From the NCBI GenBank assembly GCA_001914705.1, contig MNDB01000071.1:1-36065 (forward strand): a DNA stretch of 36,065 bases. The letters run 5' to 3'. The notes under the pieces are model-generated. The model saw nothing but the letters and a program-made list of their open reading frames with translations. It was not told the origin of the DNA and did no database searches. Of the stretch, positions 1-8,263 are shown piece after piece (position 1 is the stretch's first letter; the number at the start of each line of letters is the position of its first letter). Source of the DNA: Actinobacteria bacterium 13_2_20CM_68_14. Its GTDB lineage: Bacteria > Actinomycetota > Thermoleophilia > Gaiellales > Gaiellaceae. The translations under genes were made by a program, and so were the position numbers.

Positions 1-1569
1 GCCGTCCGCGCTCAGCTCCTCGGCGGAGCGGTCTTCCTCGACGTAGGCTGCGAGGACCTCGTCGAGGGCGGAATAGGGCGGCAGCGAATCCTCGTCCAGC
101 TGGTTGTCCCGCAGTTCTGCGCTCGGGGCCCGGTCGATGATCGTCTGCGGGATCAGCTCCTCGCCGGCCCGCTCGTTCAGGTGCCGGGCGAGCCGGAAGA
201 CGTCCGTCTTGAAGACGTCCTTGATCAAGGCGAAGCCGCCGGCCAGGTCGCCGTAGAGCGTGGCGTAGCCGACCGAGAGCTCAGACTTGTTGCCGGTCGC
301 GACCACGAGCCAGCCGAACTTGTTCGAGAGGGCCATCAGCAGCGTGCCCCGGATCCGGGCCTGCAGGTTCTCTTCGGTGAGGTCGTGCTCGAGGGCCGCG
401 AAGCTCTCGGCCAGCACGCTCTCGAACCCGTTGTAGATGTCGTCGATCGGCAGCTCGCGGAAGTCGGCGCCGAGATTCGCGGCGAGCCGCCTCGCGTCCG
501 CTCGAGTCTCCGCAGACGAGTAGCGCGACGGCATCGAGACGCAGTGGACCCGCCGAGGGCCGAGCGCCTCGACCGTGAGCGCCGCGGTGAGCGCCGAGTC
601 GATCCCGCCCGAGACGCCGACGACGACCTCGCCGAACCCGTTCTTGTCCACGTAGTCGCGCAGGCCCAGCTCGAGCCCGACGCGCATCTGCTCCAGCTCG
701 TCGAGCCGCGGTGCGATCAGCGCCTCCACGCGTTCGCGAGGCCCGTGCGCGGAGCCGACGTGAACGGCCGGGATGTCAGGGAGCTCGCGTCGGTCGCGGG
801 CCAGCGCCCGGCGGCGGACATCTCGGAGCCGGCGCCCGATCGCGTCGGCCGGCTCGATGTCGACGATGAGGAGCGCCTCCTCGAAGCTTGGCCCCCGCGC
901 GAGCAGATGGCCCTCCTCGTCCAGCACGAGCGAGTTTCCATCAAACAGGAGCTCGTCCTGGCCGCCGACGGAGTTGCAGAAGGCGACGAGACACGAGTTG
1001 TCGCGCGCGCGAGTGGCGAACATCTCCTGGCGCTCGCGGTCGCGAAGCAGGTGGAAGGGCGAGGCCGATAGGTTGACGAGCAGCTGCGCTCCGGCGAGGG
1101 CCAGGTCGGTCGCGGGCGGGCCGGGCTGCCACATGTCCTCGCAGATCGTTGGGCCGACGAGTGTGCCGTCGTGCTCGAGCAGAACGAGGTCGCGGCCGGT
1201 CGCGAAGTAGCGGTCCTCGTCGAAGACGCCGTAGTTGGGGAGGAAGCGCTTCCGGTAGATCGTCTTGATCTCGCCGGAGGCGCAGACTGCGCAGGCGTTG
1301 TAGAGATCGCGATCGAACCAAGGCACGCCGATCAGCGCGACAATTCCGCGCGCCCCGCGCGCGAGCGCCTCGGCCTTCGCCTGCGCCGCCTGCACGAAGC
1401 TCGGCCGCAGCAGCAGGTCCTCCGGCGGGTAGCCCGTGATCGCGAGCTCGGGGAAGACGACGAGGTCGGCCTGCTGTTCCTTGGCCTCCGCGAGCCGCCG
1501 TCCGATCCTCTCCGCGTTGCCGTCGAGATCGCCGACGACGGTGTTGATCTGGGCGAGAGCGAGCCTCAT
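1..1569 (-). CDS. nadE: Glutamine-dependent NAD+ synthetase (3' end outside window)
   Basis: Last step of NAD+ synthesis: deamido-NAD plus ATP plus ammonia (from glutamine) gives NAD+. 523 codons are visible and the frame is open at base 1, so the C-terminus is missing; two-domain NadE proteins are usually about 540-690 residues. The N-terminal half is a nitrilase-fold glutaminase: starts MRLALAQINTVVGDLDGN, with the expected Glu in FPELAITGYPPED (E41), Lys in YRKRFLPNYGVFDED and nucleophile Cys in TICEDMW. The C-terminal synthetase half has the ATP pyrophosphatase loop GVSGGIDSAL and the ATGNKSELSVGY motif. The ATG at 1569 is chosen because the nitrilase fold begins right there. No Shine-Dalgarno precedes it; a perfect palindrome ends 5 bases upstream (1575-1597). 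It follows the SDR gene in the same direction with a 32-base gap. Confidence 0.95.
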   Translation of the reverse strand, partial: MRLALAQINTVVGDLDGNAERIGRRLAEAKEQQADLVVFPELAITGYPPEDLLLRPSFVQAAQAKAEALARGARGIVALIGVPWFDRDLYNACAVCASGEIKTIYRKRFLPNYGVFDEDRYFATGRDLVLLEHDGTLVGPTICEDMWQPGPPATDLALAGAQLLVNLSASPFHLLRDRERQEMFATRARDNSCLVAFCNSVGGQDELLFDGNSLVLDEEGHLLARGPSFEEALLIVDIEPADAIGRRLRDVRRRALARDRRELPDIPAVHVGSAHGPRERVEALIAPRLDELEQMRVGLELGLRDYVDKNGFGEVVVGVSGGIDSALTAALTVEALGPRRVHCVSMPSRYSSAETRADARRLAANLGADFRELPIDDIYNGFESVLAESFAALEHDLTEENLQARIRGTLLMALSNKFGWLVVATGNKSELSVGYATLYGDLAGGFALIKDVFKTDVFRLARHLNERAGEELIPQTIIDRAPSAELRDNQLDEDSLPPYSALDEVLAAYVEEDRSAEELSADG

Positions 1570-1574
1570 CGTTA

Positions 1575-1597
1575 GTTTTAGACTATCAGTCTAAAAC
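1575..1597. promoter_or_regulatory. Perfect palindrome, probable nadE operator
   Basis: GTTTTAGACT-ATC-AGTCTAAAAC: ten-base arms with no mismatch around a 3-base centre, AT-rich in a GC-rich context, 5 bases from the nadE start. On the minus strand it contains TANNNT boxes (TAGACT, TAGTCT), so it could overlap the -10 region. A terminator for the preceding SDR gene is less likely because the stem is AT-rich and no T-run follows. Repressors of NAD synthesis such as NrtR bind AT-rich palindromes, but the regulator here is unknown. Confidence 0.6.
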
Positions 1598-1601
1598 CTG
1601 A

Positions 1602-2366
1602 CTACCGCTGGAGCCGGATCGCGTTCAAGTCGCGTTCCTGGATCTCGTCGGCCCGGCGGATCAGCTCGTCGACGTCGTCGTGCTCGGCGTGGATGTAACG
1701 GCCGGAAAGCACATCCGCTCGCCCCGAGGCCAGCGCGCGTACTAACCGCGGCGCAAGCTCGGGCGGAGTCCAGGGCGCGTCGTCGGGAGCCGCCTTCGTC
1801 ATCTCCGTCTTGACCAGGCCGGGGCTGATCACGAAGACCGGGATCCGGCCTTCGAGCTGGTCGGCAAGCACGTTTCCGAATCGCCAGACAGCAGCCTTGC
1901 TCGACGAGTATGCGGTGCTGCCGGAGTGGGGAAGGTACGAGGCGCCGCTGCCGGTGATGACGATGCGCCCTCCCCCTCCCTCGAGCATCCCGGGGATCAC
2001 GGCCCGGCAGCAGAGGTAGACGCCGAAGACGTTGACCTCGAAGACGTTCCACCAGTCGCCGGGATCGACCTCCCACGCTTTCTGCTCGCGGACGTTTCGC
2101 CCAGCGTTTGCGACAAGGAGGTCGATCGGGCCCAGCTCAGCCTCCACCTGCTCGACCATCGACTCGACGGCGGCACGGTCGGTGACGTCGGCGACGATCG
2201 CGAGGCCGCCGATCTCGCGGGCGACCGCCTCCACCTGGTCGGGGGTGCGGGCGCTGACGGCGACGCGCGCTCCTGCCGCGGCGAGCTCGCGCGCAATGCC
2301 CTCGCCGACTCCCCGTCCGCCGCCCGTGACGAGGGCGATCTGGCCGTCGAGCTCGCTTTCGCTCAC
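1602..2366 (-). CDS. Short-chain dehydrogenase/reductase (SDR)
   Basis: Classical SDR oxidoreductase, 254 residues, cytoplasmic, NAD(P)-dependent; substrate unknown. Visible motifs: the Rossmann glycine motif TGGGRGVG near the N-terminus, NAG in VANAGRN, a catalytic Ser region (ITGSGASY) and the active-site YSSSK (YxxxK). The acidic or neutral residue after the second strand (VSARTPDQ) has an Arg, which leans towards NADP(H), but this is weak. The GTG at 2366 is preferred over the upstream ATG at 2393: the protein starts naturally at SESELDGQIALVTGG and a TATGCT -10 box sits 6 bases upstream, as in other leaderless genes of this window. It is transcribed towards nadE. Confidence 0.88.
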   Translation of the reverse strand: MSESELDGQIALVTGGGRGVGEGIARELAAAGARVAVSARTPDQVEAVAREIGGLAIVADVTDRAAVESMVEQVEAELGPIDLLVANAGRNVREQKAWEVDPGDWWNVFEVNVFGVYLCCRAVIPGMLEGGGGRIVITGSGASYLPHSGSTAYSSSKAAVWRFGNVLADQLEGRIPVFVISPGLVKTEMTKAAPDDAPWTPPELAPRLVRALASGRADVLSGRYIHAEHDDVDELIRRADEIQERDLNAIRLQR

Positions 2367-2372
2367 GGCCCG

Positions 2373-2378
2373 AGCATA
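2373..2378 (-). promoter_or_regulatory. -10 box of SDR gene (leaderless type)
   Basis: TATGCT on the minus strand, followed by 6 bases and the GTG start at 2366. It fits the TANNNT-N6-9-start pattern repeated in this window. No clear -35 was found. Confidence 0.45.
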
Positions 2379-2452
2379 TGCGCACGGGCACATGGCGGTG
2401 TCGAGCCGGTCTGCTCCTTCCCGACCCTGGTCATTCGTGGCATCGTGGTCTG

Positions 2453-4417
2453 GTGAGCACGGATCCGCAGAGAGCCTCGACCCCTCAGGGACGGCAGCCG
2501 TCCGGAGCCCCGGAGAAGCCGAACGAACGGCCGCCCCGGTTCCGGATCACCTGGTGGTGGATCGCGGTCATTATCGGGCTGTTCGCGATCAACTACTACG
2601 CCGGCTCGCGTGCGACGTCGACGCCTTCGCGGGTGCGCGTGCCGTACAGCCCGTTCTTCCTCAAGCAGGTGTCCGACGGTCACGTCAAGGAGATCACGTC
2701 GAAAGGCACGGCGATTCAGGGCACGTTCACCCAGAAGGAGACTTTTGCCGGCTCGAAGCCGACGACCGTATTCAAGACTGAGGTCCCGGCCTTCGCGAAC
2801 ACGGACGCCCTCTCCCAGCTGCTGCAGAGCAAGAAGGTGGTCGTCAACGCTCAGCCGCTCCAGACGGGAACGCCGTGGTGGGAAAACCTGCTGCTCGGCT
2901 TCGGTCCAACGCTGCTGTTCCTCCTCCTACTCTTCTGGCTCGTCCGCCGGGCGGGCAACGTGCAAGGGATGCTCGGCGCGTTCGGGCGGTCGCGGGCGCG
3001 CCGCTACGAGCCTTCCGGCGACAAGGTGACGTTCGCCGATGTGGCCGGAATCGACGAGGCCAAGGAGGAGCTGGCCGAGGTGGTCGACTTCCTGCGCAAT
3101 CCGGACAAGTACCGGAAGCTCGGCGGCCGGATCCCCCACGGCGTGCTGCTCTCAGGGCCGCCCGGCACGGGCAAGACCCTGCTGGCGCGGGCGGTTGCGG
3201 GCGAGGCGAACGTGCCCTTCTTCTCGCTGTCGGCCTCTGAGTTCGTCGAGGCGATCGTCGGGATCGGCGCCTCGCGCGTCCGCGATCTGTTCGCGCAGGC
3301 GAAGGAGGCGGCGCCGGCGATCGTCTTCATCGACGAGCTCGACGCGATCGGGCGCTCCCGCACCTCCGGCGTCGCCGGCTTCAGCGGCGGCAACGACGAA
3401 CGGGAGCAGACGCTGAACCAGATCCTGACCGAGATGGACGGGTTCGACTCCTCGACCAGCGTGATCGTGATCGGCGCGACCAACCGGCCGGATGTGCTCG
3501 ACCAGGCGCTCCTACGACCCGGACGCTTCGACCGTCGGGTGTCGGTGCAGCCTCCCGACCGGAACGGACGGGAGCAGATCCTGAAGGTGCACACGCGAGG
3601 GGTGCCGCTCGGCCCCGACGTCGACCTCGGCAGGATCGCGGCGACGGCGCCGGGGATGGTCGGCGCCGATCTCGCCAACCTGGTCAACGAGGCGGCGCTG
3701 CTCGCCGCGCGCAGGAACCACGACGTCGTCACCGAGGCCGACTTCACCGACGCGCTCGAGCGAATCGTGCTGGGCGCCGAGCGACAGGTGTTGATGAGCC
3801 AGGAGGACAAGCGCCGGACCGCTTATCACGAGGGCGGCCACGCGATCGTGGGCATGCTCACCCCGGGCGCCGATCCTGTGCGCAAGATCTCGATCATTCC
3901 GCGCGGGGTATCGCTCGGGGTGACCTTTTCCGCGCCCGACGCCGACCGCTACAGCTACGAGCGGCGCGAGCTCGAGGCCAAGATCAAGGTCGCGCTCGGC
4001 GGCCGCTCCGCCGAAGAAATCGTCTTCGACGAGCCTACGACCGGAGCGGAATCCGACATCCAGCAGCTGACCGAAATCGCACGCCAGATGGTCGGCCGCT
4101 GGGGCATGAGCACCAAGATCGGGCCAGTCGCGGTGACGCCCGTCGACGGCCAGGGCCCGTTCCTCCCCGGCGCCGCCGAAGTCTCCCAGCACACCCAGGA
4201 GCTGATCGACGACGAGGTCCGGCGGATCGTCGACGCAGCGCACGAGGAGGTTGTCGTGCTGCTGAAGGACAACCGGGACAAGCTCGACTCGCTCGCCGCC
4301 GCGCTGCTCGAGCACGAGACGCTCGACGAAGACGAGGCCTACGCCGCCGCCCACGTCGAGAAGCGGACTGAAAGTACCGGCGTCGAGTTGGCAGCCGCTG
4401 CTCGAACGGCCGGCTAA
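2453..4417 (+). CDS. ftsH: ATP-dependent zinc metalloprotease FtsH, variant pore loop
   Basis: Membrane-anchored AAA+ protease that unfolds and degrades membrane and soluble proteins. From the GTG at 2453 it has 654 residues, a normal length. Order: TM1 (ITWWWIAVIIGLFAINYYA, about 32-50), extracytoplasmic domain, TM2 (about 145-165), AAA module with Walker A GPPGTGKT (235-242), Walker B IVFIDELDAIG (290-300), SRH ATNRPDVLDQALLRPGRFDRR region, then the zinc protease domain with HEGGH (459-463; most FtsH have HEAGH) and the distal Asp in GAESDI. The pore loop reads EAIVGIGAS where most FtsH have MFVGVGAS, so the pore Phe is an Ile (residue 268). The frame is open upstream to an ATG at 2378, but those residues look non-native. 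It converges on the acyl-CoA synthetase gene with a 17-base gap. Confidence 0.93.
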   Translation: MSTDPQRASTPQGRQPSGAPEKPNERPPRFRITWWWIAVIIGLFAINYYAGSRATSTPSRVRVPYSPFFLKQVSDGHVKEITSKGTAIQGTFTQKETFAGSKPTTVFKTEVPAFANTDALSQLLQSKKVVVNAQPLQTGTPWWENLLLGFGPTLLFLLLLFWLVRRAGNVQGMLGAFGRSRARRYEPSGDKVTFADVAGIDEAKEELAEVVDFLRNPDKYRKLGGRIPHGVLLSGPPGTGKTLLARAVAGEANVPFFSLSASEFVEAIVGIGASRVRDLFAQAKEAAPAIVFIDELDAIGRSRTSGVAGFSGGNDEREQTLNQILTEMDGFDSSTSVIVIGATNRPDVLDQALLRPGRFDRRVSVQPPDRNGREQILKVHTRGVPLGPDVDLGRIAATAPGMVGADLANLVNEAALLAARRNHDVVTEADFTDALERIVLGAERQVLMSQEDKRRTAYHEGGHAIVGMLTPGADPVRKISIIPRGVSLGVTFSAPDADRYSYERRELEAKIKVALGGRSAEEIVFDEPTTGAESDIQQLTEIARQMVGRWGMSTKIGPVAVTPVDGQGPFLPGAAEVSQHTQELIDDEVRRIVDAAHEEVVVLLKDNRDKLDSLAAALLEHETLDEDEAYAAAHVEKRTESTGVELAAAARTAG

Positions 4418-4434
4418 CGCGCTCGCTTGGTCGG

Positions 4435-6372
4435 CTAACCGCGCACGACCGCTTCGATCTCCGCAAGCGTCTCCGGATTCTCGAGCGAAGAGAGGTCGCC
4501 GGGATCGGCCCCGACCGCCTTCGCACGCACCGCGCGCCTGACGATCTTCGCGCTGCGCGTCTTCGGTAGCGCGCCGACGAAGAGGATCCGTTCGGGCGCG
4601 AAGGCCTTGCCGAGCTCCGCAGACACGAGCGCCCGCAGCTCGGCCTCGAGCTCCTCGGAGGGCTCGGCTCCCGGCACGAGCGCGCAGAAGATCCAGGCCG
4701 TCTCGCCCTTGACCTCGTGCGGGACCCCGACCGCCGCAGCCTCCGCGACCACCGGATGAGCTACGACGGCCGACTCGAGCTCGGCCGGCCCGACCCGCTT
4801 GCCGGCGATGTTGAGCGTGTCGTCCGAGCGCCCGTGGAGGAACCAGTACCCGTCCTCGTCGATCGAGGCCCAGTCGCCGTGCACCCAGACACCGGGCAGC
4901 CGGCGCCAGTAGGTATCGAGGTAGCGCTCCGGGTCGCGCCAGAACCCGCGCGTCATGCCGGGGAACGGCTTGCGGCAGACGAGCTCGCCGACCTCGCCGC
5001 GGACCGGCCTGCCCTCGGCGTCGACGACGTCCATCGCCATCCCGAGCGCCGGTCCCCCGAGCGAGCACGCCTTGATCGGCTCCGCGAGACACGCCGACAG
5101 AAAGCAGGCGCCGACCTCGGTTCCGCCAGAGCAGTTGATGATCGGGCAGCGGCCGCCGCCGACAACCTCGTGGAGCCAGCGGTACGGCTCCGGATTCCAG
5201 GGCTCGCCGGTCGTCACGAGCACGCGCAGTGACGACAGGTCATGCTGCTCGACGAGCTCCCGGCCGTGCGGGATCAGCGCGCGCGTCAGCGTCGGCGAGA
5301 GCCCGAGGACGGCGATTTGCTCACGCTCGACCAGCGACCACAGCCGGTCGGCCGCCGGCCAGTCCGGGGCGCCCTCGGCGAACAGCACCGTGCACCCGAG
5401 CGCGTTCCCGCCCACGACTTCCCAGGGGCCCATGATCCAGCCCATGTCGGTCACGAAGTGGACGACCTCGCCGGCCTTGGCGTCTGCCTGGTAGGCGACC
5501 TCGCGCGTGATCGAGACGAGGAACCCGCCCTGGACGTGGACGACGCCCTTCGGCTTGCCGGTCGTGCCTGAGGTGTAGGTGAGCAGGTATGGGTGCTCGG
5601 AGTCGACCTGGAGCGGCTCGAGCGTGCCCGGCCGCCCCTCCATCGCGTCGGCGTCGAAGAGGTCGCGACCTCGGGTCATCGGAACGTCGTCGCGACCGAG
5701 CCGCCGCCAGACGACGACGTGCTCGACCGATGGCGACTCCCGAGCCGCTTCGTCGACGATCTCCTTCATCGGCACCTCCCGGCCGCGCCGCAGCGAGCCG
5801 TCGGCGGTGACGACCACCTTCGCCTCGGCGTCCTGCAGCCGCTGCGCCACCGCGGGGGCGGCGAAGCCGGAGAAGACGGGCACCTGCACCGCGCCGACGT
5901 GAGCACAGGCGTGCGAGACGATCGAGACCTCGGGCGACATCGGGAGGAAGTAGGCGACGCGGTCGCCCGGCTCGACCCCGAGCGAGACGAGGGCCTCCGC
6001 GAAGCGGGTCACCCGCTCGGAAAGCTCCCGGTAGGTGAGCCCATGGCGCTCGCCGTCCTCCGACTCCCAGTTCGCGGCCGCAACCTCGGGCGTCCGCTCG
6101 GCCCAGCGGTGCACGCAATTCCAGGCGAGGTTGAGCTTGCCGCCGACGAACCAGGTCGCCCATTCCGGCCCGCGCGAGAGATCCACGACGCGGTCCCACT
6201 GTTGCGAGAACTCCAGTCCCATGTCCTCGATCGCAGCCGGCCAGAACCAGTCCGGATCCTGCGCGGAGCGACGCTGCAGCTCGCGATAGTTGTCGACGCC
6301 GAGCCGCCCCATCAGGCGAACGACGTTCGCTTGCTCGAGCACCTCGGGCGTCGGGGTCCAGACGATCTCCAT
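4435..6372 (-). CDS. AMP-forming acetyl/acyl-CoA synthetase
   Basis: ANL-superfamily ligase: carboxylate plus ATP plus CoA gives acyl-CoA, AMP and PPi. 645 residues, the length of long-form acetyl-CoA synthetases. Motifs: the P-loop-like YTSGTTGKPKGVVH, TDMGWIMGPW (equivalent of the Acs GW motif), GGTEVGACFLS, WVHGDWASIDEDGYWFLHGRSDDTLNIAGKR region (hinge Asp and Arg/Lys), and the C-terminal LPKTRSAKIVRR carrying the acetylatable catalytic Lys (Acs usually has RSGK). The WTP...FW N-terminal part resembles Acs. The substrate (acetate, propionate or another short acid) cannot be decided from motifs. The ATG at 6372 is chosen because a TACGCT box lies 9 bases upstream and the reading frame beyond it overlaps the divergent exporter gene. 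Confidence 0.85.
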   Translation of the reverse strand: MEIVWTPTPEVLEQANVVRLMGRLGVDNYRELQRRSAQDPDWFWPAAIEDMGLEFSQQWDRVVDLSRGPEWATWFVGGKLNLAWNCVHRWAERTPEVAAANWESEDGERHGLTYRELSERVTRFAEALVSLGVEPGDRVAYFLPMSPEVSIVSHACAHVGAVQVPVFSGFAAPAVAQRLQDAEAKVVVTADGSLRRGREVPMKEIVDEAARESPSVEHVVVWRRLGRDDVPMTRGRDLFDADAMEGRPGTLEPLQVDSEHPYLLTYTSGTTGKPKGVVHVQGGFLVSITREVAYQADAKAGEVVHFVTDMGWIMGPWEVVGGNALGCTVLFAEGAPDWPAADRLWSLVEREQIAVLGLSPTLTRALIPHGRELVEQHDLSSLRVLVTTGEPWNPEPYRWLHEVVGGGRCPIINCSGGTEVGACFLSACLAEPIKACSLGGPALGMAMDVVDAEGRPVRGEVGELVCRKPFPGMTRGFWRDPERYLDTYWRRLPGVWVHGDWASIDEDGYWFLHGRSDDTLNIAGKRVGPAELESAVVAHPVVAEAAAVGVPHEVKGETAWIFCALVPGAEPSEELEAELRALVSAELGKAFAPERILFVGALPKTRSAKIVRRAVRAKAVGADPGDLSSLENPETLAEIEAVVRG

Positions 6373-6381
6373 CTCGCGAGA

Positions 6382-6387
6382 AGCGTA
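6382..6387 (-). promoter_or_regulatory. -10 box of acyl-CoA synthetase gene
   Basis: TACGCT on the minus strand, 9 bases before the ATG at 6372, inside the 40-base gap between the divergent synthetase and exporter genes. Confidence 0.35.
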
Positions 6388-6412
6388 GTGCTCGGTAACC
6401 TGGCCCGATCCG

Positions 6413-7852
6413 ATGAGAGCAGCGATCTTCGCCGACGAGAACCGTAAGTGGTGGACGCTGGGGGCGCTCTCGTTCGCCCTGTTCATGATCATGCTCGACA
6501 ACACGATCGTGAACGTCGCCCTGCCGGCGATCAAGAGCGACCTCGGGATCGGGACCTCGGAGCTCGAGTGGGTCGTGACGGCGTACGCACTGACCTTCGC
6601 GGTGCTCCTGCTCACCGGCGGCAAGCTCGGCGACCTCTACGGGCGGCGCTTGATCTTCACGATCGGTCTCATCGTCTTCACGGTCTCCTCGCTCGCCTGT
6701 GGCCTCTCGTCCAGCGCCACCGAGCTGATCGCCGCGCGCGCGGTGCAGGGCGTCGGCTCCGCGCTGATGATGCCGGCGACGCTTTCGATCATCAGCGCGA
6801 CGTTTGCGGCACGCGAACGCGGGATGGCGATCGGGATCTGGGCCGGGGTCTCGGCGATGGCGCTCGCGATCGGGCCGCTGCTCGGCGGCGTCATCACCGA
6901 GCACATCTCCTGGAACTGGATCTTCTACGTCAACGTCCCGATCGGGATCCTCGCCGTCGTCGCCAGCATCGTCGTGGTGCCTGAATCGAAGGACAGCTCG
7001 CGAGAGCAGCGGCTCGACCTGCCGGGTCTGCTCACGTCCGGGATCGGCCTGCTGGCGCTCGTCTACGCACTGATCGAGGCGCACAGCTTCGGGTGGACGT
7101 CGGCGCGGATCCTCAGCCTCTTCGTCATCGCGGCGGTCGCGCTGGCCGCCTTCGTCTACGTCGAGATGCATCAGCGGCTGCCGATGCTCGACCTCGCCCT
7201 CTTCCGCAACGGGACCTTCACGGGGGCGAACATTGTCGCGATCCTCGTCACGCTCGCGATGTTCGGGATCTTCGTCTTCTTCCCGATCTACATGCAGACC
7301 TTCCTCGGCTGGTCGCCGATCCAGGCGGGCGCTGCGCTACTGCCGTGGACGATCCTGATCGTCATCTTCGCTCCGATCGCCGGCAAGCTCTCCGACCGCG
7401 TCGGCTCACGCTGGCTGATCGCGGGCGGGATGACGACCGTGGCGCTCTGCTGCCTCGAGCTCTCGACCGTGACTGTCAACTCCGGGTTCTGGCAGATGCT
7501 CCCCGGCTTCATGCTCGGCGGCCTCGGGATGGCGTTCGTGATGACGCCGATGTCCGCGGCCGTCATGGGCGCGGCGCCTGTCGACAAAGCGGGGGTCGCC
7601 TCGGGCGTGCTCAACACCTTTCGGCAGGTCGGCGTCGCGCTCGGGATCGCGATCATGGGCGCGATCATCACGAACCGCGAGGCGGCGGCCGCCCGCGCCG
7701 GCGCCGACCCGCCGCACGCCTTCGTCCACGGCCTGACCTTCGGGATGCGCGTCAGCGCCGTGATCTGCCTCGGCGGCGCGCTCGCGGCGGCGGCGCTCAT
7801 CCGCAAGTACCGCTACGCCGAGCAAGCGCAGCCGCTGGCCGAAGCGGCCTGA
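6413..7852 (+). CDS. MFS drug exporter, DHA2 (14-TM, EmrB/QacA) family
   Basis: Inner-membrane proton-driven exporter, 479 residues with about 14 hydrophobic segments. DHA2 signatures: LDNTIVNVALP (motif D1) in the first helix, GGKLGDLYGRR (motif A) after TM2, and GPLLGGVI (motif C, antiporter signature) in TM5. The substrate cannot be told; members export dyes, antibiotics or antiseptics. It is divergent from the synthetase gene, with only 40 bases between the starts, so promoters must overlap. A bidirectional terminator follows 100 bases after the stop. No regulator gene is adjacent. Confidence 0.9.
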   Translation: MRAAIFADENRKWWTLGALSFALFMIMLDNTIVNVALPAIKSDLGIGTSELEWVVTAYALTFAVLLLTGGKLGDLYGRRLIFTIGLIVFTVSSLACGLSSSATELIAARAVQGVGSALMMPATLSIISATFAARERGMAIGIWAGVSAMALAIGPLLGGVITEHISWNWIFYVNVPIGILAVVASIVVVPESKDSSREQRLDLPGLLTSGIGLLALVYALIEAHSFGWTSARILSLFVIAAVALAAFVYVEMHQRLPMLDLALFRNGTFTGANIVAILVTLAMFGIFVFFPIYMQTFLGWSPIQAGAALLPWTILIVIFAPIAGKLSDRVGSRWLIAGGMTTVALCCLELSTVTVNSGFWQMLPGFMLGGLGMAFVMTPMSAAVMGAAPVDKAGVASGVLNTFRQVGVALGIAIMGAIITNREAAAARAGADPPHAFVHGLTFGMRVSAVICLGGALAAAALIRKYRYAEQAQPLAEAA

Positions 7853-7945
7853 ACCCGACAGACCTCGCCGGCCGCGGGCCGCATCGTCAAGGACAGCGGT
7901 CCCGATGCCGAAGCAAAGGTATTCATGTGCAGCGCTTTCGGCGAC

Positions 7946-8122
7946 AAAAATGAAAGGCCCCGGCTGCGGCACCCGGGGCCTTTCTATCTAGTTGAGCGGC
8001 TTCTAGAGGCGACGACCCGGAAGCTATGACTCTGCGGCCCAGCCACCGCTTCCGGGTATCCGTCGCCATTCCTTGGCGCGCCCCCTGCAGCTCCGACCTG
8101 GCGTCCGGCGGTGCTGCAGAGT
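7946..8122 (-). ncRNA. Candidate structured small RNA (about 177 nt)
   Basis: A free-standing transcription unit on the minus strand: promoter at 8129-8157, predicted start about 8122, terminator at 7953-7983. Pairings visible: ACTCTGC at the 5' end (8122-8116) with GCAGAGT (8035-8029); a competing CTGCAGC (8119-8113) with GCTGCAG (8091-8085); GCCA-AGGAA-TGGC (8077-8065); and a 17-bp helix between 8067-8048 and 8024-8008 with a 3-base bulge. The first and last helices interleave, so they form a pseudoknot or exclude each other. No match to tmRNA, RNase P RNA, SRP RNA or a common riboswitch was recognised. It is divergent from the HTH-TPR gene and convergent with the exporter gene. Confidence 0.6.
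7953..7983. terminator. Bidirectional Rho-independent terminator
   Basis: AAAGGCCCCGG, a 9-base loop, then CCGGGGCCTTT: an 11-bp perfect stem. On the minus strand it is followed by CATTTTTG, a good T-run ending the small RNA read from 8122. On the plus strand it is followed by CTATCTA and serves the exporter gene less well. Confidence 0.85.
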
Positions 8123-8128
8123 TGCCTG

Positions 8129-8157
8129 ACTATAGACCTGTCCCCGGAGGTCGTCAA
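8129..8157 (-). promoter_or_regulatory. Strong sigma-A-type promoter for the small RNA
   Basis: Minus strand: TTGACG (8157-8152), exactly 17 bases, TATAGT (8134-8129). This is the best -35/-10 pair in the window. The predicted start (A at about 8122) coincides with the first base of the RNA's closing helix, which supports both calls. Confidence 0.75.
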
Positions 8158-8190
8158 GTAGCTCGATCAAGTGATTTTCAGGCTCGGCGC

Positions 8191-8263
8191 TTGACTCGTT
8201 TTTCGCGCGTACATGCCCCTTTAGGGGGAGGACGGAATGGCCAGGGTTGCTTATTGGTGAAGT
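8191..8263 (+). promoter_or_regulatory. Upstream region of the HTH-TPR gene, with operator-like repeat
   Basis: Holds TTGACT (8191-8196), the inverted repeat CCCCT-TT-AGGGG (8216-8227) and TATTGG 6 bases before the ATG at 8264. No convincing -35/-10 pair at 17 bases was found. The inverted repeat is a candidate site for autoregulation by the HTH protein. Confidence 0.3.

Noticed and set aside
2378..2452. FtsH start at ATG 2378
   Set aside because: The added residues (MRTGTWRCRAGLLLPDPG and on) are unlike FtsH N-termini and overlap the SDR promoter region; GTG 2453 leads straight into a normal FtsH.
7922..8068. Minus-strand ORF inside the small RNA, starting ATGGCGACGGATACC
   Set aside because: It follows AGGA with no spacing, runs through the terminator hairpin and T-run, and the encoded sequence looks random.
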